In this document: positions 28,121-36,765 of the stretch, one piece after another
How positions within the stretch are numbered: position 1 is the first letter of the stretch
Layout of the letters: every line of letters starts with the position of its first letter
Assembly: GCA_016709385.1 (NCBI GenBank)
Contig: JADJMW010000005.1
Coordinates: forward strand, 427,026-491,025
DNA from: Candidatus Rubrivivax defluviihabitans
GTDB lineage: Bacteria; Pseudomonadota; Gammaproteobacteria; Burkholderiales; Burkholderiaceae_C
Direction: 5' to 3'
Length of the DNA stretch: 64,000 nucleotides
Notes under the pieces: model-generated
The model's database searches: none
The model's input: only the letters and a program-made list of their open reading frames with translations
Told to the model about the DNA's origin: nothing
Made by a program: the position numbers and the translations under genes

Positions 28121-29134
28121 TCAGCGCACGCAAGCCGGCACTGCAGTCACCGGCACGCCATTGACGGTCAGCGTGGCCTGCGGCGTCGGGCCCGGCACCA
28201 GCGTCGCCACCGCCGTCGTGCCATTGGCGCCGGTGAAGGTGATGACGCCTGAGACCAGGTCGCCGTCGGCATCTTCGACCATGGGCTGCGTCGTCGCGAT
28301 GTCGTAGTAGCTGCCGTTGCTGCGATAGCCCCGCCCGCTCATCGTGCGCTCGACGTTGCCGGCCGGCGTCTCGTACTGGCGCAGCACGTAATTGGACTGG
28401 CGGTAGGTCTTGCCGGTGTCGCTGCTCTTGACCGTCATATCGGTCATCGACATGACGTCGGGCTTGGCCGCCGTCGGCGTCCCTCCGGGCACACCGACCA
28501 CCATCTTGAAGCCACTGAAACTCAGGGTCTGCGAGCTCAACTGCGCACCTCCCGCGTCCTGCACCACCAAGGTCACGGGCTCGCTGGTATCGGCCACGAG
28601 TTGGGTCGTGATCGGGCCGCCGGCGGTGGGGGTGGCGGTATTGACGAAGGCGATCTTGCCGTTGATCCTTTGCTGTTCTCCGGTGTCCGTGTCGGTCATG
28701 CAATAGTTTTCGAAGGCGAGGGTGGCCGTCGTCACGCCATTCACGTGCGAATAGTTGCGGTAGCCGAATTTTCCGCCGCAGTCACCCAGCTGGTCGGGCG
28801 GTGGCGTCCCGCTCAGGGCCAGCCGGGTCTTGGTCATGGGCGGCATGGCCCGGGTCGAGAGCTTGATGCCCTCGTGCACCATCACGGCCGCACCCAGCTT
28901 GCGACCCGCGCGCATGGCGCCCGTGGTGCTGTCCTGGCAGATGCCGACGATGCCTTCGAAGTCGGCGATGGCCGTGGCCACGCCTGCCGAGTCGATGGTG
29001 GCCGCGGTTTCCACGGGCGCCGAGTCACCCCCGCCCCCACCCCCTCCGCAAGACGCAACCAGGGCGAGCGTACCGGCCGCGACCGCGCCAGCACCCGCCA
29101 AAGTCAACACATTGGAACCCTTGAACTTGCGCAT
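28121..29134 (-). CDS. Lipoprotein of unknown function with poly-Gly leader
   Basis: A 337-residue protein with a lipoprotein signal peptide; the lipobox is VASC followed by seven glycines, a pattern common in exported proteins of Burkholderiales. The mature chain is polar, rich in Thr, Gly and Ser and predicted mainly beta (MTKTRLALSGTPPPDQ, VTTATLAFENYC, LSFSGFKMVVGVPGG), with four further cysteines likely to form disulfides (GICQDS, GDCGGKF, NYCMTD, VPACVR). No known domain was recognised. Start MRKFKGSNVL is preceded by GGAGG (29141-29145). Confidence 0.75.
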   Translation of the reverse strand: MRKFKGSNVLTLAGAGAVAAGTLALVASCGGGGGGGDSAPVETAATIDSAGVATAIADFEGIVGICQDSTTGAMRAGRKLGAAVMVHEGIKLSTRAMPPMTKTRLALSGTPPPDQLGDCGGKFGYRNYSHVNGVTTATLAFENYCMTDTDTGEQQRINGKIAFVNTATPTAGGPITTQLVADTSEPVTLVVQDAGGAQLSSQTLSFSGFKMVVGVPGGTPTAAKPDVMSMTDMTVKSSDTGKTYRQSNYVLRQYETPAGNVERTMSGRGYRSNGSYYDIATTQPMVEDADGDLVSGVITFTGANGTTAVATLVPGPTPQATLTVNGVPVTAVPACVR

Positions 29135-29302
29135 GATGACCCTCCTTGGAGCCTGTTGCCAGCATGCATCCTTCGCCCTGCGGGGCCATTGAGCGCCGTC
29201 AAGGCGGGATCATCCAGCGCTGCCCGCCGCAGGCGATGCGCCCCCCAGCGTCGCGACCTGCGCAATGACGCGGCGCCGTGACCACCCTGGCCCGGGCTTC
29301 GG

Positions 29303-29746
29303 TCAGCGCGACGCGTAGGGATCGGGCCAGCCCAGCGTGTGCAGGATCGCCGTTTCCCGTGCCTCCATGCGCTGCGCTTCGTCGTCGTCTTCATGCTCCC
29401 ACCCTTGCGCGTGCAGGCAACCGTGCACGAGCAGGTGGGCGTAGTGCGCTTCGGGCGAAAGGCCCTGGTCCTGCGCCTCCTGCGCCACCACCGGCGCGCA
29501 GAGGATGAGGTCGGCCACCACCACGGGTGCGCGCTCGTAGTCGAAGGTGAGCACGTTGGTGGCGTAGTCCTTGCCGCGGTAATCGCGGTTCAGCGCGCGG
29601 CCTTCGTCGGCGCCGACGATGCGCACCGTGATCTGCGCCGGCGCCGCGAGTGCGGTACGCACCCAGCGTGCCACGCGGTGCCGCGGCAGCAGCGCGCGGT
29701 GGCGTGCGTCGGCGAACTGAAGCGACAGTTGCAGTGCGGGCAACAC
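29303..29746 (-). CDS. ybeY: Endoribonuclease YbeY
   Basis: A 147-residue metal-dependent RNase that matures 16S rRNA 3' ends and takes part in 70S quality control. The zinc motif HGCLHAQGWEHE (H-x3-H-x5-H) is at about 108-118 and the upstream NRDYRGKDYATNVLTF is conserved. The usual motif has GxDH; here Asp is replaced (GWEH), as in many betaproteobacteria. phoH precedes it by six bases in the same operon, the standard phoH-ybeY arrangement. Confidence 0.95.
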   Translation of the reverse strand: MLPALQLSLQFADARHRALLPRHRVARWVRTALAAPAQITVRIVGADEGRALNRDYRGKDYATNVLTFDYERAPVVVADLILCAPVVAQEAQDQGLSPEAHYAHLLVHGCLHAQGWEHEDDDEAQRMEARETAILHTLGWPDPYASR

Positions 29747-29752
29747 GTCCGG

Positions 29753-30751
29753 CTACCCCCGGCCCCGCGGCGGCTCCGCCGCCTCGTAGGCCTCCACGAT
29801 GCGAGCGACGAGCGGGTGGCGCACCACGTCCGCCGCGGTGAAATCGGTGAAGGCCATGCCTTGCACGCGGGCCAGCACCTGCCGCGCCTCGACCAGGCCG
29901 CTGGCGGTGCCCTGCGGCAGGTCGATCTGGCTCACGTCGCCGGTGACCACGCACTTGCTGCCGAAGCCGATGCGCGTGAGGAACATCTTCATCTGCTCGC
30001 GCGTGGTGTTCTGCGCCTCGTCGAGGATGACGAAGGCGTGGTTGAGCGTGCGCCCGCGCATGAAGGCCAGCGGCGCGATCTCGATCAAGCCCTTCTCGAA
30101 GGCCTTGGCCACGCGGTCGAAGCCCATCAGGTCGTACAGCGCGTCGTACAGCGGGCGCAGATAGGGGTCGACCTTCTGCGCCAGGTCGCCGGGCAGGAAG
30201 CCGAGCCGTTCGCCGGCTTCCACCGCCGGGCGCGTGAGCACGATGCGCTGCACGCCGTGACGTTCCAGCGCGTCCACGGCGCAGGCCACGGCCAGGAAGG
30301 TCTTGCCGGTGCCGGCCGGGCCGATGCCGAAGGTGATGTCGTGCGCCAGCATCTGGCGCAGGTACTGCATCTGGTTGGGCGTGCGGCCTGCGAGGTCGGC
30401 GTGGCGCGTGTGCAGCACCACCGGTCCTTCGGCCGGCACCGCGTCCGGACGCTGCAGCACGGGCGCCGCCACGGCCTTGGCCAGGGCGCCTTGCAGCGCG
30501 CGTTCGCCGATCGGTTCGCGTGCCTTCTCGTACAGCGCATCGAGCAGCAGCACGGCACTGTCGACTGCACCGCGCGGCCCGTCGATGCGGAAGCTGGCCT
30601 CGCGCCGCGCCAGGCGCACACCGAGGGCGGCCTCGATGGCGCGCAGGTGGCCATCGAGCGGCCCGCACAGGTGGGACAGGCGGCGGTTGTCGGCGGCTTC
30701 GAAGGTGTGGCGGCGGATCACGGGGGTGGGCAATTGCGCACGGCCCTGCAT
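29753..30751 (-). CDS. phoH: PhoH family ATPase (YbeZ)
   Basis: A 332-residue P-loop ATPase. An N-terminal KH-like portion (RRLSHLCGPLDGHLRAIEAA) precedes the PhoH domain with Walker A GPAGTGKTF and Walker B FVILDEAQN, then GDVSQIDLPQ. YbeZ interacts with YbeY in ribosomal RNA processing. The frame is open upstream for another 230 codons but similarity starts at MQGRAQLPTPV, so I place the start there. It is divergent from the sensor kinase gene across only 37 bases, so the promoters must overlap one another or the coding regions. Confidence 0.93.
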   Translation of the reverse strand: MQGRAQLPTPVIRRHTFEAADNRRLSHLCGPLDGHLRAIEAALGVRLARREASFRIDGPRGAVDSAVLLLDALYEKAREPIGERALQGALAKAVAAPVLQRPDAVPAEGPVVLHTRHADLAGRTPNQMQYLRQMLAHDITFGIGPAGTGKTFLAVACAVDALERHGVQRIVLTRPAVEAGERLGFLPGDLAQKVDPYLRPLYDALYDLMGFDRVAKAFEKGLIEIAPLAFMRGRTLNHAFVILDEAQNTTREQMKMFLTRIGFGSKCVVTGDVSQIDLPQGTASGLVEARQVLARVQGMAFTDFTAADVVRHPLVARIVEAYEAAEPPRGRG

Positions 30752-30788
30752 TGTGGCAGCGCGCCGCCGGCGGGGCCGGCCATGCAGA

Positions 30789-32666
30789 ATGGCCGACGCC
30801 ATGCGCCGCCTCGCCCTGCACTTCCTGTTCACCCCCTTCACCCGCCTGGCCCTGATCGCGTGGCTGGCCCTGACCGGCGCAATGTCTGCTGCGCAGACGC
30901 TGGACATCCGCTCGGCACTGTCGGCCCCCGGCGGCAGCTCGGTCTTCCCCGCCGATGCCGCCGCGCTGGAAGTGGCGCTGCCCGACGAATGGGCGCGCAC
31001 GCGGCCCGGCTTCGGCGGCACGCTGTGGTACCGCGTGCGTTTCGGCGCCTTGATCGTGCCCGCCAGCGACGACCTGCTGGCGCTGTACGTCGAGCATGTC
31101 TGCAGCAACCTGGAAGTGCATCTCAACGGCCAGATGGTGCACAGCGGGGGCCGCATGGGCGGGCACATCACCCACAACTGCAACCACCCGCAGCTGGTGG
31201 CCTTGCCTTCGGCGCTGATCCGGCCGGGCGCGAACCTGCTCGACATCAAGGTCGCCGGCCATGCGCTGGCGGAAGTGGGTTCGCACCAGCGCGCCGGCGG
31301 CCTGTCGGCGCTGTCGATCGGCCCGCAGTCGCTGCTGGCCACCCGCCACGCGCGCGCGACGGCGCTGCAAGTGACGGCACCGCAGGCGGTGGGGGCCACG
31401 CTGCTGCTGATGGGCGGCTTCATGTTCGTGCTGGGCTTCATCAACCGCAGTGAAAGCCACCTGGCCTACTTCGGTGCGCTCTCGGTGGGCTGGGCGCTCA
31501 TCGATGCGCGGCTGTGGCTGCGCGAGCTTCCGGTCAGCCACTCGACGGCCGAGTTCCTGATCATCGCGCTGCTCGGCTTCATCACCTGGGCGGGGGTGCA
31601 GTTCCTGCTGCGCTACGCCGGCGTGCGCCACCGGCGCGTGGACACGCTGCTGCCCCTGCAGTGCGCGCTGCTGCCGCTGTCGCTGGTGGTGGCCGGCCCG
31701 GCGCACCTGAATGCGGTGGCCAACGTGTGGTACGGCGTGCTGGCGCTGCAGGTGGTGGCGGCGGCGGTCTGGTTCCTGCACCACGAAAGGAGGCAGCGCA
31801 ACGCCTGGCCGATGGCCACCATGCTGGCGGCAGCAGCCTCGGCCGGAATCATCGAATTCCTCGCGCAGTGGACGGTCACCCGGCCGCCGGCCGCACACAT
31901 CGCGCAACTCGTGGTTCCGGTCATCTTCGTGCTCGTGGGCCTGCGCCTGGTGCAGCAGCACGGTCACGCGCTGCACCAGTCCGAACAGGACCGGCTGCAA
32001 CTGGAGCAGCGCGTGCGCGAGGCCACCGCGGAGATCGAGCACAACTTCCGGCAACTGGCCGAACTGCGCGTGGAGCAGGTCACCGAGCGCGAGCGCAAGC
32101 GCATCGCCGCCGACCTGCACGACGACCTGGGCGCCAAGCTGCTGACCATCGTGCACACCAGCGAGAGCGAGCGCATCTCCACGCTGGCGCGCGAGGCGCT
32201 GGAGGAAATGCGGCTGTCGGTGCGCGGCCTCACCGGCAAGCCGGTGCGCCTGGCCGACGCCTTGGGCGACTGGCGCGCCGAGGTCGTGTCCAGGCTGGCA
32301 CAGGCCGGCATCGAAGGCGAGTGGGACGCACCCGAGGAGTTGCCGCAGACGCTGAGCGCACGCGCCTACGTGCAGACCACGCGCATCCTGCGCGAGGCCA
32401 CGAGCAACATCATCAAGCACAGCCGGGCCTCGCATTGCTCGGTGGCGGCCTCGATCAACGCCGGCGACTTCCAGCTGGTGGTGCAGGACAACGGCGACGG
32501 CATCGCCATCGAGGCCGACCGTCGGCTCGACCGCGGCCACGGCCTGGCCAGCATGAAGAGCCGTGCCAAGCAGCTGCAGGGGCAGTGCCTGGTGGAGTCG
32601 GGCCCGGGCTATGGAACCGTGATCCGCCTCACGGTTCCGCTGGATCGTGCGATGGAAGGCTCCTGA
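30789..32666 (+). CDS. Membrane sensor histidine kinase with 7TMR-DISM-like input
   Basis: A 625-residue protein. After a signal-like helix (LALIAWLALTGAMSAAQ) comes a periplasmic beta domain (FGGTLWYRVRFG, LEVHLNGQMVHSG) and seven membrane helices (about 195-400), the 7TMR-DISM pattern. A coiled coil leads to the phosphoacceptor region ERKRIAADLHDDLGAKLL with the likely phospho-histidine near residue 444, then a HATPase domain with N box EATSNIIKHSRA and GHGLASMKSRA. This is the NarX/DesK class, matched by the NarL-type regulator gene 29 bases downstream. A start at 30801 (MRRLALHF) is equally possible. Confidence 0.9.
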   Translation: MADAMRRLALHFLFTPFTRLALIAWLALTGAMSAAQTLDIRSALSAPGGSSVFPADAAALEVALPDEWARTRPGFGGTLWYRVRFGALIVPASDDLLALYVEHVCSNLEVHLNGQMVHSGGRMGGHITHNCNHPQLVALPSALIRPGANLLDIKVAGHALAEVGSHQRAGGLSALSIGPQSLLATRHARATALQVTAPQAVGATLLLMGGFMFVLGFINRSESHLAYFGALSVGWALIDARLWLRELPVSHSTAEFLIIALLGFITWAGVQFLLRYAGVRHRRVDTLLPLQCALLPLSLVVAGPAHLNAVANVWYGVLALQVVAAAVWFLHHERRQRNAWPMATMLAAAASAGIIEFLAQWTVTRPPAAHIAQLVVPVIFVLVGLRLVQQHGHALHQSEQDRLQLEQRVREATAEIEHNFRQLAELRVEQVTERERKRIAADLHDDLGAKLLTIVHTSESERISTLAREALEEMRLSVRGLTGKPVRLADALGDWRAEVVSRLAQAGIEGEWDAPEELPQTLSARAYVQTTRILREATSNIIKHSRASHCSVAASINAGDFQLVVQDNGDGIAIEADRRLDRGHGLASMKSRAKQLQGQCLVESGPGYGTVIRLTVPLDRAMEGS

Positions 32667-32695
32667 ATCGCCGCGGGTGCGCCGATAACATCGAA

Positions 32696-33370
32696 ATGGC
32701 TCACGCTACCCTTCACGACATGAAGACCATCCTGCTGCTCGAAGACCTGCCCGAGATCCGGGCCTGGTTGCGCAAGCTCGTGCTGGAGGTCTTCCCGGGG
32801 GCGCATCTGTCGGAAAGTGCACGCGTGCACGACGCCATCGAACTGGTCGGCGCGATCAAGTTCGATCTCGCGCTCATCGACCTGGGCCTGCCCGACGGCA
32901 GCGGCGTCGACGTGGTGACCAAGCTGCGCGACGTGCAGCCCGAGGCACAGAGCGTGGTGGTGACGATCCACGACGACGACGAACATCTGTTCCCGGCACT
33001 GCAGGCCGGCGCCTTCGGCTATATCCTGAAGGAGCAGGCGCGCGAGCTCATCACCGAGCAGCTGCAGCGCATCAGCCAGGGCGAGCCACCGCTGAGCCCT
33101 TCGATCGCGCGGCGCGTGATGGCGTATTTCAGCGCCAAGGCCAAGCCGCAGCCCTCGGCCAACGCCATGCCCAACGTGAGCTTGACCGACCGCGAGAGCG
33201 AAGTGCTGCTGCGCGTGGCCAAGGGCTACACGCTGCCCGAGATCGGCGTGCAGCTGGGGCTGTCGCGCCACACCATCGCCGACTACGTGAAGCAGATCTA
33301 CCGCAAGCTCAACGTGAGCTCGCGCGCCGAGGCGGCGCTGGAAGCGCAGCGGCTGGGCCTGTTCGGCTGA
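32696..33370 (+). CDS. NarL/FixJ-type response regulator
   Basis: A 224-residue regulator. The receiver domain has the acidic pair LLLEDLPE, the phosphorylation site in LIDLGLPDG (Asp62 counting from the first ATG) and the lysine in YILKEQ; the output is a LuxR-type helix-turn-helix (LTDRESEVLLRVAKGYTLPEIGVQLGLSRHTI split as two segments) near residues 160-215. It is the partner of the upstream kinase. A start at 32720 (MKTILLLED) would match most family members better; neither has a good ribosome site. The target genes cannot be deduced; the liv gene cluster downstream is on the other strand and convergent. Confidence 0.92.
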   Translation: MAHATLHDMKTILLLEDLPEIRAWLRKLVLEVFPGAHLSESARVHDAIELVGAIKFDLALIDLGLPDGSGVDVVTKLRDVQPEAQSVVVTIHDDDEHLFPALQAGAFGYILKEQARELITEQLQRISQGEPPLSPSIARRVMAYFSAKAKPQPSANAMPNVSLTDRESEVLLRVAKGYTLPEIGVQLGLSRHTIADYVKQIYRKLNVSSRAEAALEAQRLGLFG

Positions 33371-33393
33371 GGCAGGCCCGGCGGCAGGTCGCT

Positions 33394-34116
33394 TCAGCCG
33401 GCCTTTTGCGCTCCCAGGTAAGTCTCGATCACGCGCGGATCGCCGGCCAGCTGTTCGGCCGGACCCTGCAGAACGATGGCGCCGGTCTCGAGCACGTAAC
33501 CATGGTCCGACACCGCCAGCGCGGCACGGGCGTTCTGCTCGATGAGCAGGATGCTGGTCCCTTGCGCACGCAGCCGCTCGATGGTGGCAAAGATCTCGCG
33601 CACGATCAGCGGCGCCAGACCCAGGCTGGGCTCGTCGAGCATCAGCAACCGGGGTGTGGACATCAGCGCGCGGCCCAAGGCCAACATCTGGCGCTCGCCG
33701 CCCGACAGCGTGCCGGCCAGTTGCGCCCGGCGTTCCTGCAGGCGCGGGAACAGCGTGTAGACACGCTCGATCTCGCGCCGCCAATGCGGCACGCGCTGCT
33801 TCATGGCACGGTAGCCGCCGAGCACGAGATTGTCTTCCACCGGCATGCTGCCGAACAGTTCGCGCCGCTCGGGCACCAGCGCCAGACCGAGCATGACGCG
33901 CTCTTCCAGCGTGGCCGCGGCCAGGTCCTGGCCGTCGAAGACGATGCACCCACGCGCCGCAAGCACGCCCATCAAGGCATTCAGCGTCGTCGACTTGCCG
34001 GCGCCGTTGGGGCCGATGATGCTGACGACCTGACCTTCGGCGACGCCGAAATTCAGCCCGGTGAGCACCTCGGCGCGGCCGTAGCCGGCGTGCAGGTCGG
34101 ACACTTGCAGCAGCAT
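33394..34116 (-). CDS. livF: LivF-type ABC ATPase of an aromatic-acid importer
   Basis: A 240-residue ATPase with Walker A GPNGAGKST, signature LSGGERQMLALGRA and Walker B LLMLDEPSLGLAP, all in the form typical of LivF in branched-chain amino acid type transporters (HAAT family). It is the last gene of the leftward operon that starts at the CoA ligase near 43.4 kb. Two bases separate it from the LivM-LivG fusion. In this context the importer most likely takes up an aromatic acid instead of an amino acid, as known for several hydroxybenzoate and phenylpropanoid importers. Confidence 0.93.
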   Translation of the reverse strand: MLLQVSDLHAGYGRAEVLTGLNFGVAEGQVVSIIGPNGAGKSTTLNALMGVLAARGCIVFDGQDLAAATLEERVMLGLALVPERRELFGSMPVEDNLVLGGYRAMKQRVPHWRREIERVYTLFPRLQERRAQLAGTLSGGERQMLALGRALMSTPRLLMLDEPSLGLAPLIVREIFATIERLRAQGTSILLIEQNARAALAVSDHGYVLETGAIVLQGPAEQLAGDPRVIETYLGAQKAG

Positions 34117-34118
34117 GG

Positions 34119-35876
34119 TCAGTGTTCCGTGCCGAGGTAGGCCGCGCGCACCTCGGGGCTGGCCTGCACCTCGGACGGCGTGCCCTCGACCAGCTTGATG
34201 CCGAATTCCATGACGACCACGCGGTCGGCCAGGCCCATCACGAAGTCCATGTCATGCTCGACCAGCAGCAGGCTCATGCCCTCGGCCTTCAACTGGCGCA
34301 GCACGCTGGCCAGGGCCTGCTTTTCATGGTGGCGCAGGCCGGCGGCGGGTTCGTCCAGCAGCAGCAGCGCGGGGTCGGTGGCCAGCGCGCGCGCGATCTC
34401 CATCAGCCGCTGCGGCCCCAGCGGCAGGTTGCCCGCCAGTTCGTGCATCTGCTCGGCCATGCCGATGCGCGCCAGCTGGCGTTCGGCCTCGGCAAAGAGC
34501 TGGCGTTCCTCGGCACGGTCCAGCCGCAGCATGGCTTGCAGCACGCCGGCCTGGGTGCGGCCGTAGCCGCCCAGCGCCACGTTTTCCAGCACCGTCATCT
34601 CGGGAATCATCTTCACGTGCTGGAAGGTGCGTGAAATGCCCAGCCGCGCGATCGCGCGAGAAGGTCTGCCGCCGATGGCCTGGCCGCGCCAGCGCACCGC
34701 GCCGCCGCTCAGCGACAGCACGCCGGTGATGAGGTTGAAGGTGGTCGACTTGCCGGCGCCGTTGGGGCCGATCAGCGCCACGATATCGCCGCTGTGCAGC
34801 TCGAAGCTCACGTCGTTCACCGCCACCAGGCCGCCGAACTGCTTGCGCACCGCGTCCACCTCCAGCAGCCGCTCGCCGCGCGCCGGCTTGCCGCGTTGCG
34901 GCAGCGCCGCGGCACCTTCCCAGTCGCGCACGCGCGGCGGCGGCGGGCGCCAGCGGCCGACGAAGCTCCACAGCCCGTCGGGCGCGTACTTCAGCACCAC
35001 CACGAGCACGATGCCGAAGACGATGGTCTCGAAATTGCCGCTGGTGCCGATGAGCTGCGGCAGCAGCACCTGCAGCTTGTCTTCCACCAGCCGCACCACG
35101 GCCGAACCCAGGAAGGCGCCCCAGACATGGCCCACGCCGCCCAGCACCGCCATGAAAAGATACTCGATGCCTTTGTTGATGCCGAAGGGCGACGGGCTCA
35201 CGCTGCGCTGGAAATGCGCGAACAGCCAGCCCGAGACGGCGGCGAGCATGGCCGCCATGACGAACACCGTGAGCTTGTAGCGGAAGGTCGAGATGCCCAT
35301 CGCCTCGGCCATCATCGAGCCGTTCTTCAGCGCGCGGATGGCGCGGCCGGGGCGCGAATCCAGCAGCCGCAGCGCCGCCAGCGCCGCCAGCAGCGCGATC
35401 GCCCACACCAGCGGGTGCAGGCCGCGGCCGGTGCCGAGATCGACGCCGAGGAGCGTCATCGACGGGATGCCCAGGATGCCGTCGTATTTGCCCAGCCACT
35501 CCATATTGGCCATGGTGTAGTTCAGTGCCAGGCCCCAGGCGATGGTGGCCAACGGCAGGTAGTGGCCCGACATGCGCAGCGTGATCACGCCCAGCACCAG
35601 GGCGCCGGCCACTGCCAGCACCACGCCCATCAGCAGCGTGAGCCAAGGCGAGATGCCGGAGGTGGTGGCCAGGTAGGCGGCGGTATAGGCGCCGATGCCG
35701 ACGAAAGCCGCCTGGCCGAACGACGTGAGCCCGGCCACGCCGGTGAGCAGCACCAGGCCGAGCGCCACCAGCGAGTACAGGCCGATGTAGATGCTCTGCG
35801 TGATCCAGAACTCGGGTACCGGCAGCGCCGGCAGCAGCAGCATCACCGCTGCGAAGGCGGGAAAGGCGTACCTCAT
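34119..35876 (-). CDS. LivM-LivG fusion: ABC permease joined to ATPase
   Basis: A 585-residue protein. Residues about 1-310 are a LivM permease (about nine membrane helices; GQAAFVGIGAYTAAYL and GGVGHVWGAFLGSAVV are family motifs), and about 335-585 a LivG ATPase (Walker A GPNGAGKST, NLPLGPQRLMEIARA as the signature region, Walker B LLLLDEPAAGL). A charged linker (WRPPPPRVRDWEGAA) joins them. The two are usually separate genes; fusion fixes their ratio and is known in some betaproteobacteria. In the ATPase signature the usual LSxGxQ is NLPLGPQ, which occurs in LivG. An 890-bp repeat block separates this gene from livH upstream. Confidence 0.9.
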   Translation of the reverse strand: MRYAFPAFAAVMLLLPALPVPEFWITQSIYIGLYSLVALGLVLLTGVAGLTSFGQAAFVGIGAYTAAYLATTSGISPWLTLLMGVVLAVAGALVLGVITLRMSGHYLPLATIAWGLALNYTMANMEWLGKYDGILGIPSMTLLGVDLGTGRGLHPLVWAIALLAALAALRLLDSRPGRAIRALKNGSMMAEAMGISTFRYKLTVFVMAAMLAAVSGWLFAHFQRSVSPSPFGINKGIEYLFMAVLGGVGHVWGAFLGSAVVRLVEDKLQVLLPQLIGTSGNFETIVFGIVLVVVLKYAPDGLWSFVGRWRPPPPRVRDWEGAAALPQRGKPARGERLLEVDAVRKQFGGLVAVNDVSFELHSGDIVALIGPNGAGKSTTFNLITGVLSLSGGAVRWRGQAIGGRPSRAIARLGISRTFQHVKMIPEMTVLENVALGGYGRTQAGVLQAMLRLDRAEERQLFAEAERQLARIGMAEQMHELAGNLPLGPQRLMEIARALATDPALLLLDEPAAGLRHHEKQALASVLRQLKAEGMSLLLVEHDMDFVMGLADRVVVMEFGIKLVEGTPSEVQASPEVRAAYLGTEH

Positions 35877-35996
35877 GTCGAATGTTCCGCCGCGCTTTGC
35901 ACGACCCGTGACGCATGAATCGTTCGTGCGGGCAGCGACTCAGCTCGCGGCCCGGTGCGGACCTTGACCATCGGCTTTCTCGTGCGGACTGTGGTG

Positions 35997-36424
35997 GCGG
36001 CAAAGGGGCGTCCGGGCGGGGCGCGGCGTACGACTGAGGCGGTCTCCGCTGCGCTCCGACTGCCCTGCGCTGCTCGGGTCCATGGCCCGGCGCATAACTC
36101 GCTGCGCTCACTTCGTTCGCTACGCTCAAACAGGATGCGCCAAGTCAGTCTACGAAGCGCGCTGCGCGCGCGGGCCATGAACCCTGCGCTGCTCGGCGCC
36201 TCACACGCACGCCGCGCCCCGCCCGGACGCCCCTTTGCGGCAGGCAGTGGTTGCTCTCGACGAGCACCACCTCTGTTGGCTGAGCGGCAGGCGGTGCCCG
36301 GCGGGGGCGCTGTGTGTGGCGCCGAGCAGCGCAGCCTCGAGGGGGGCGAGCGCAGCGAGCTTCGTAGACTGACTTGCCGCATCCTGTTTGAGCGTAGTGA
36401 GCGCAGCGAACGAAGCGAGTTATG
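35997..36424. repeat. Nested long inverted repeats inside the liv operon
   Basis: Within the 889-base gap between livH and the livM-livG gene there are nested inverted repeats: 35997-36029 with 36209-36241 (32 of 33 identical), 36093-36157 with 36360-36424 (65-base arms that differ only by a swapped GCTGCGCTCA/TTCGTTCGC segment and one base), and 36184-36200 with 36318-36334 (17 of 17). A 15-base unit CCCTGCGCTGCTCGG is also directly repeated at 36063 and 36182. All six frames give only low-complexity Arg/Ser translation (FERSERSERSE type), so I regard the block as non-coding. Origin unknown. Confidence 0.75.
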
Positions 36425-36458
36425 CGGCACCCCCTCGAGGCGAGCAGGTGAGCCCGGA

Positions 36459-36516
36459 CACGAACAGTCCGGGGGACTGTTCGTGCCTGGCGAACGGCCG
36501 GTCCGCAAGGACCGGC
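36459..36516. other. Two strong hairpins at the livH side of the repeat block
   Basis: CACGAACAGTCC-GGG-GGACTGTTCGTG (36459-36485) is a perfect 12-bp stem with a 3-base loop, and GCCGGTCC-GCAA-GGACCGGC (36497-36516) is a perfect 8-bp stem closed by a GCAA loop, a stable GNRA tetraloop on the plus-strand RNA. No T tract follows, so a role as terminator or as an RNA-stabilising structure for the operon transcript is only suggested. Confidence 0.55.
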
Positions 36517-36765
36517 GCGGCCTGCAAGGCCAGGGCAGTCTGAGCGCAGCGAAGACCGCCACAGTCAGCGCCCCTGCCGGGTACCGCCTGACGCGATCCG
36601 CGCGAAACGTGTAGCGCAGAGAGCGCACACCGGGCAACGTTCGCAACGGGCCAGAACCAGTCATCGCGAGCCGCGGCTACAAGCCCGCCTGAGTGGGTTT
36701 GCACAGCTCGAAGGCCCGGTGACTCCAGTGCCGGGCAGCGAACGAAGTGAGCTTGGGAGCGCCAT

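Noticed and set aside
29391..32540. A frame of more than 1000 codons on the minus strand opposite the sensor kinase and phoH
   Set aside because: In G+C-rich DNA the shadow frames of real genes stay open; its translation shows no domains, and the opposite-strand genes are unmistakable.
35873..36664. Open frames of about 220-263 codons on both strands across the palindromic block
   Set aside because: Translation is low-complexity Arg/Ser (FERSERSERSE-type) and mirrored on both strands because of the inverted repeats; no domain, no ribosome site. This is a known artefact of such repeats.
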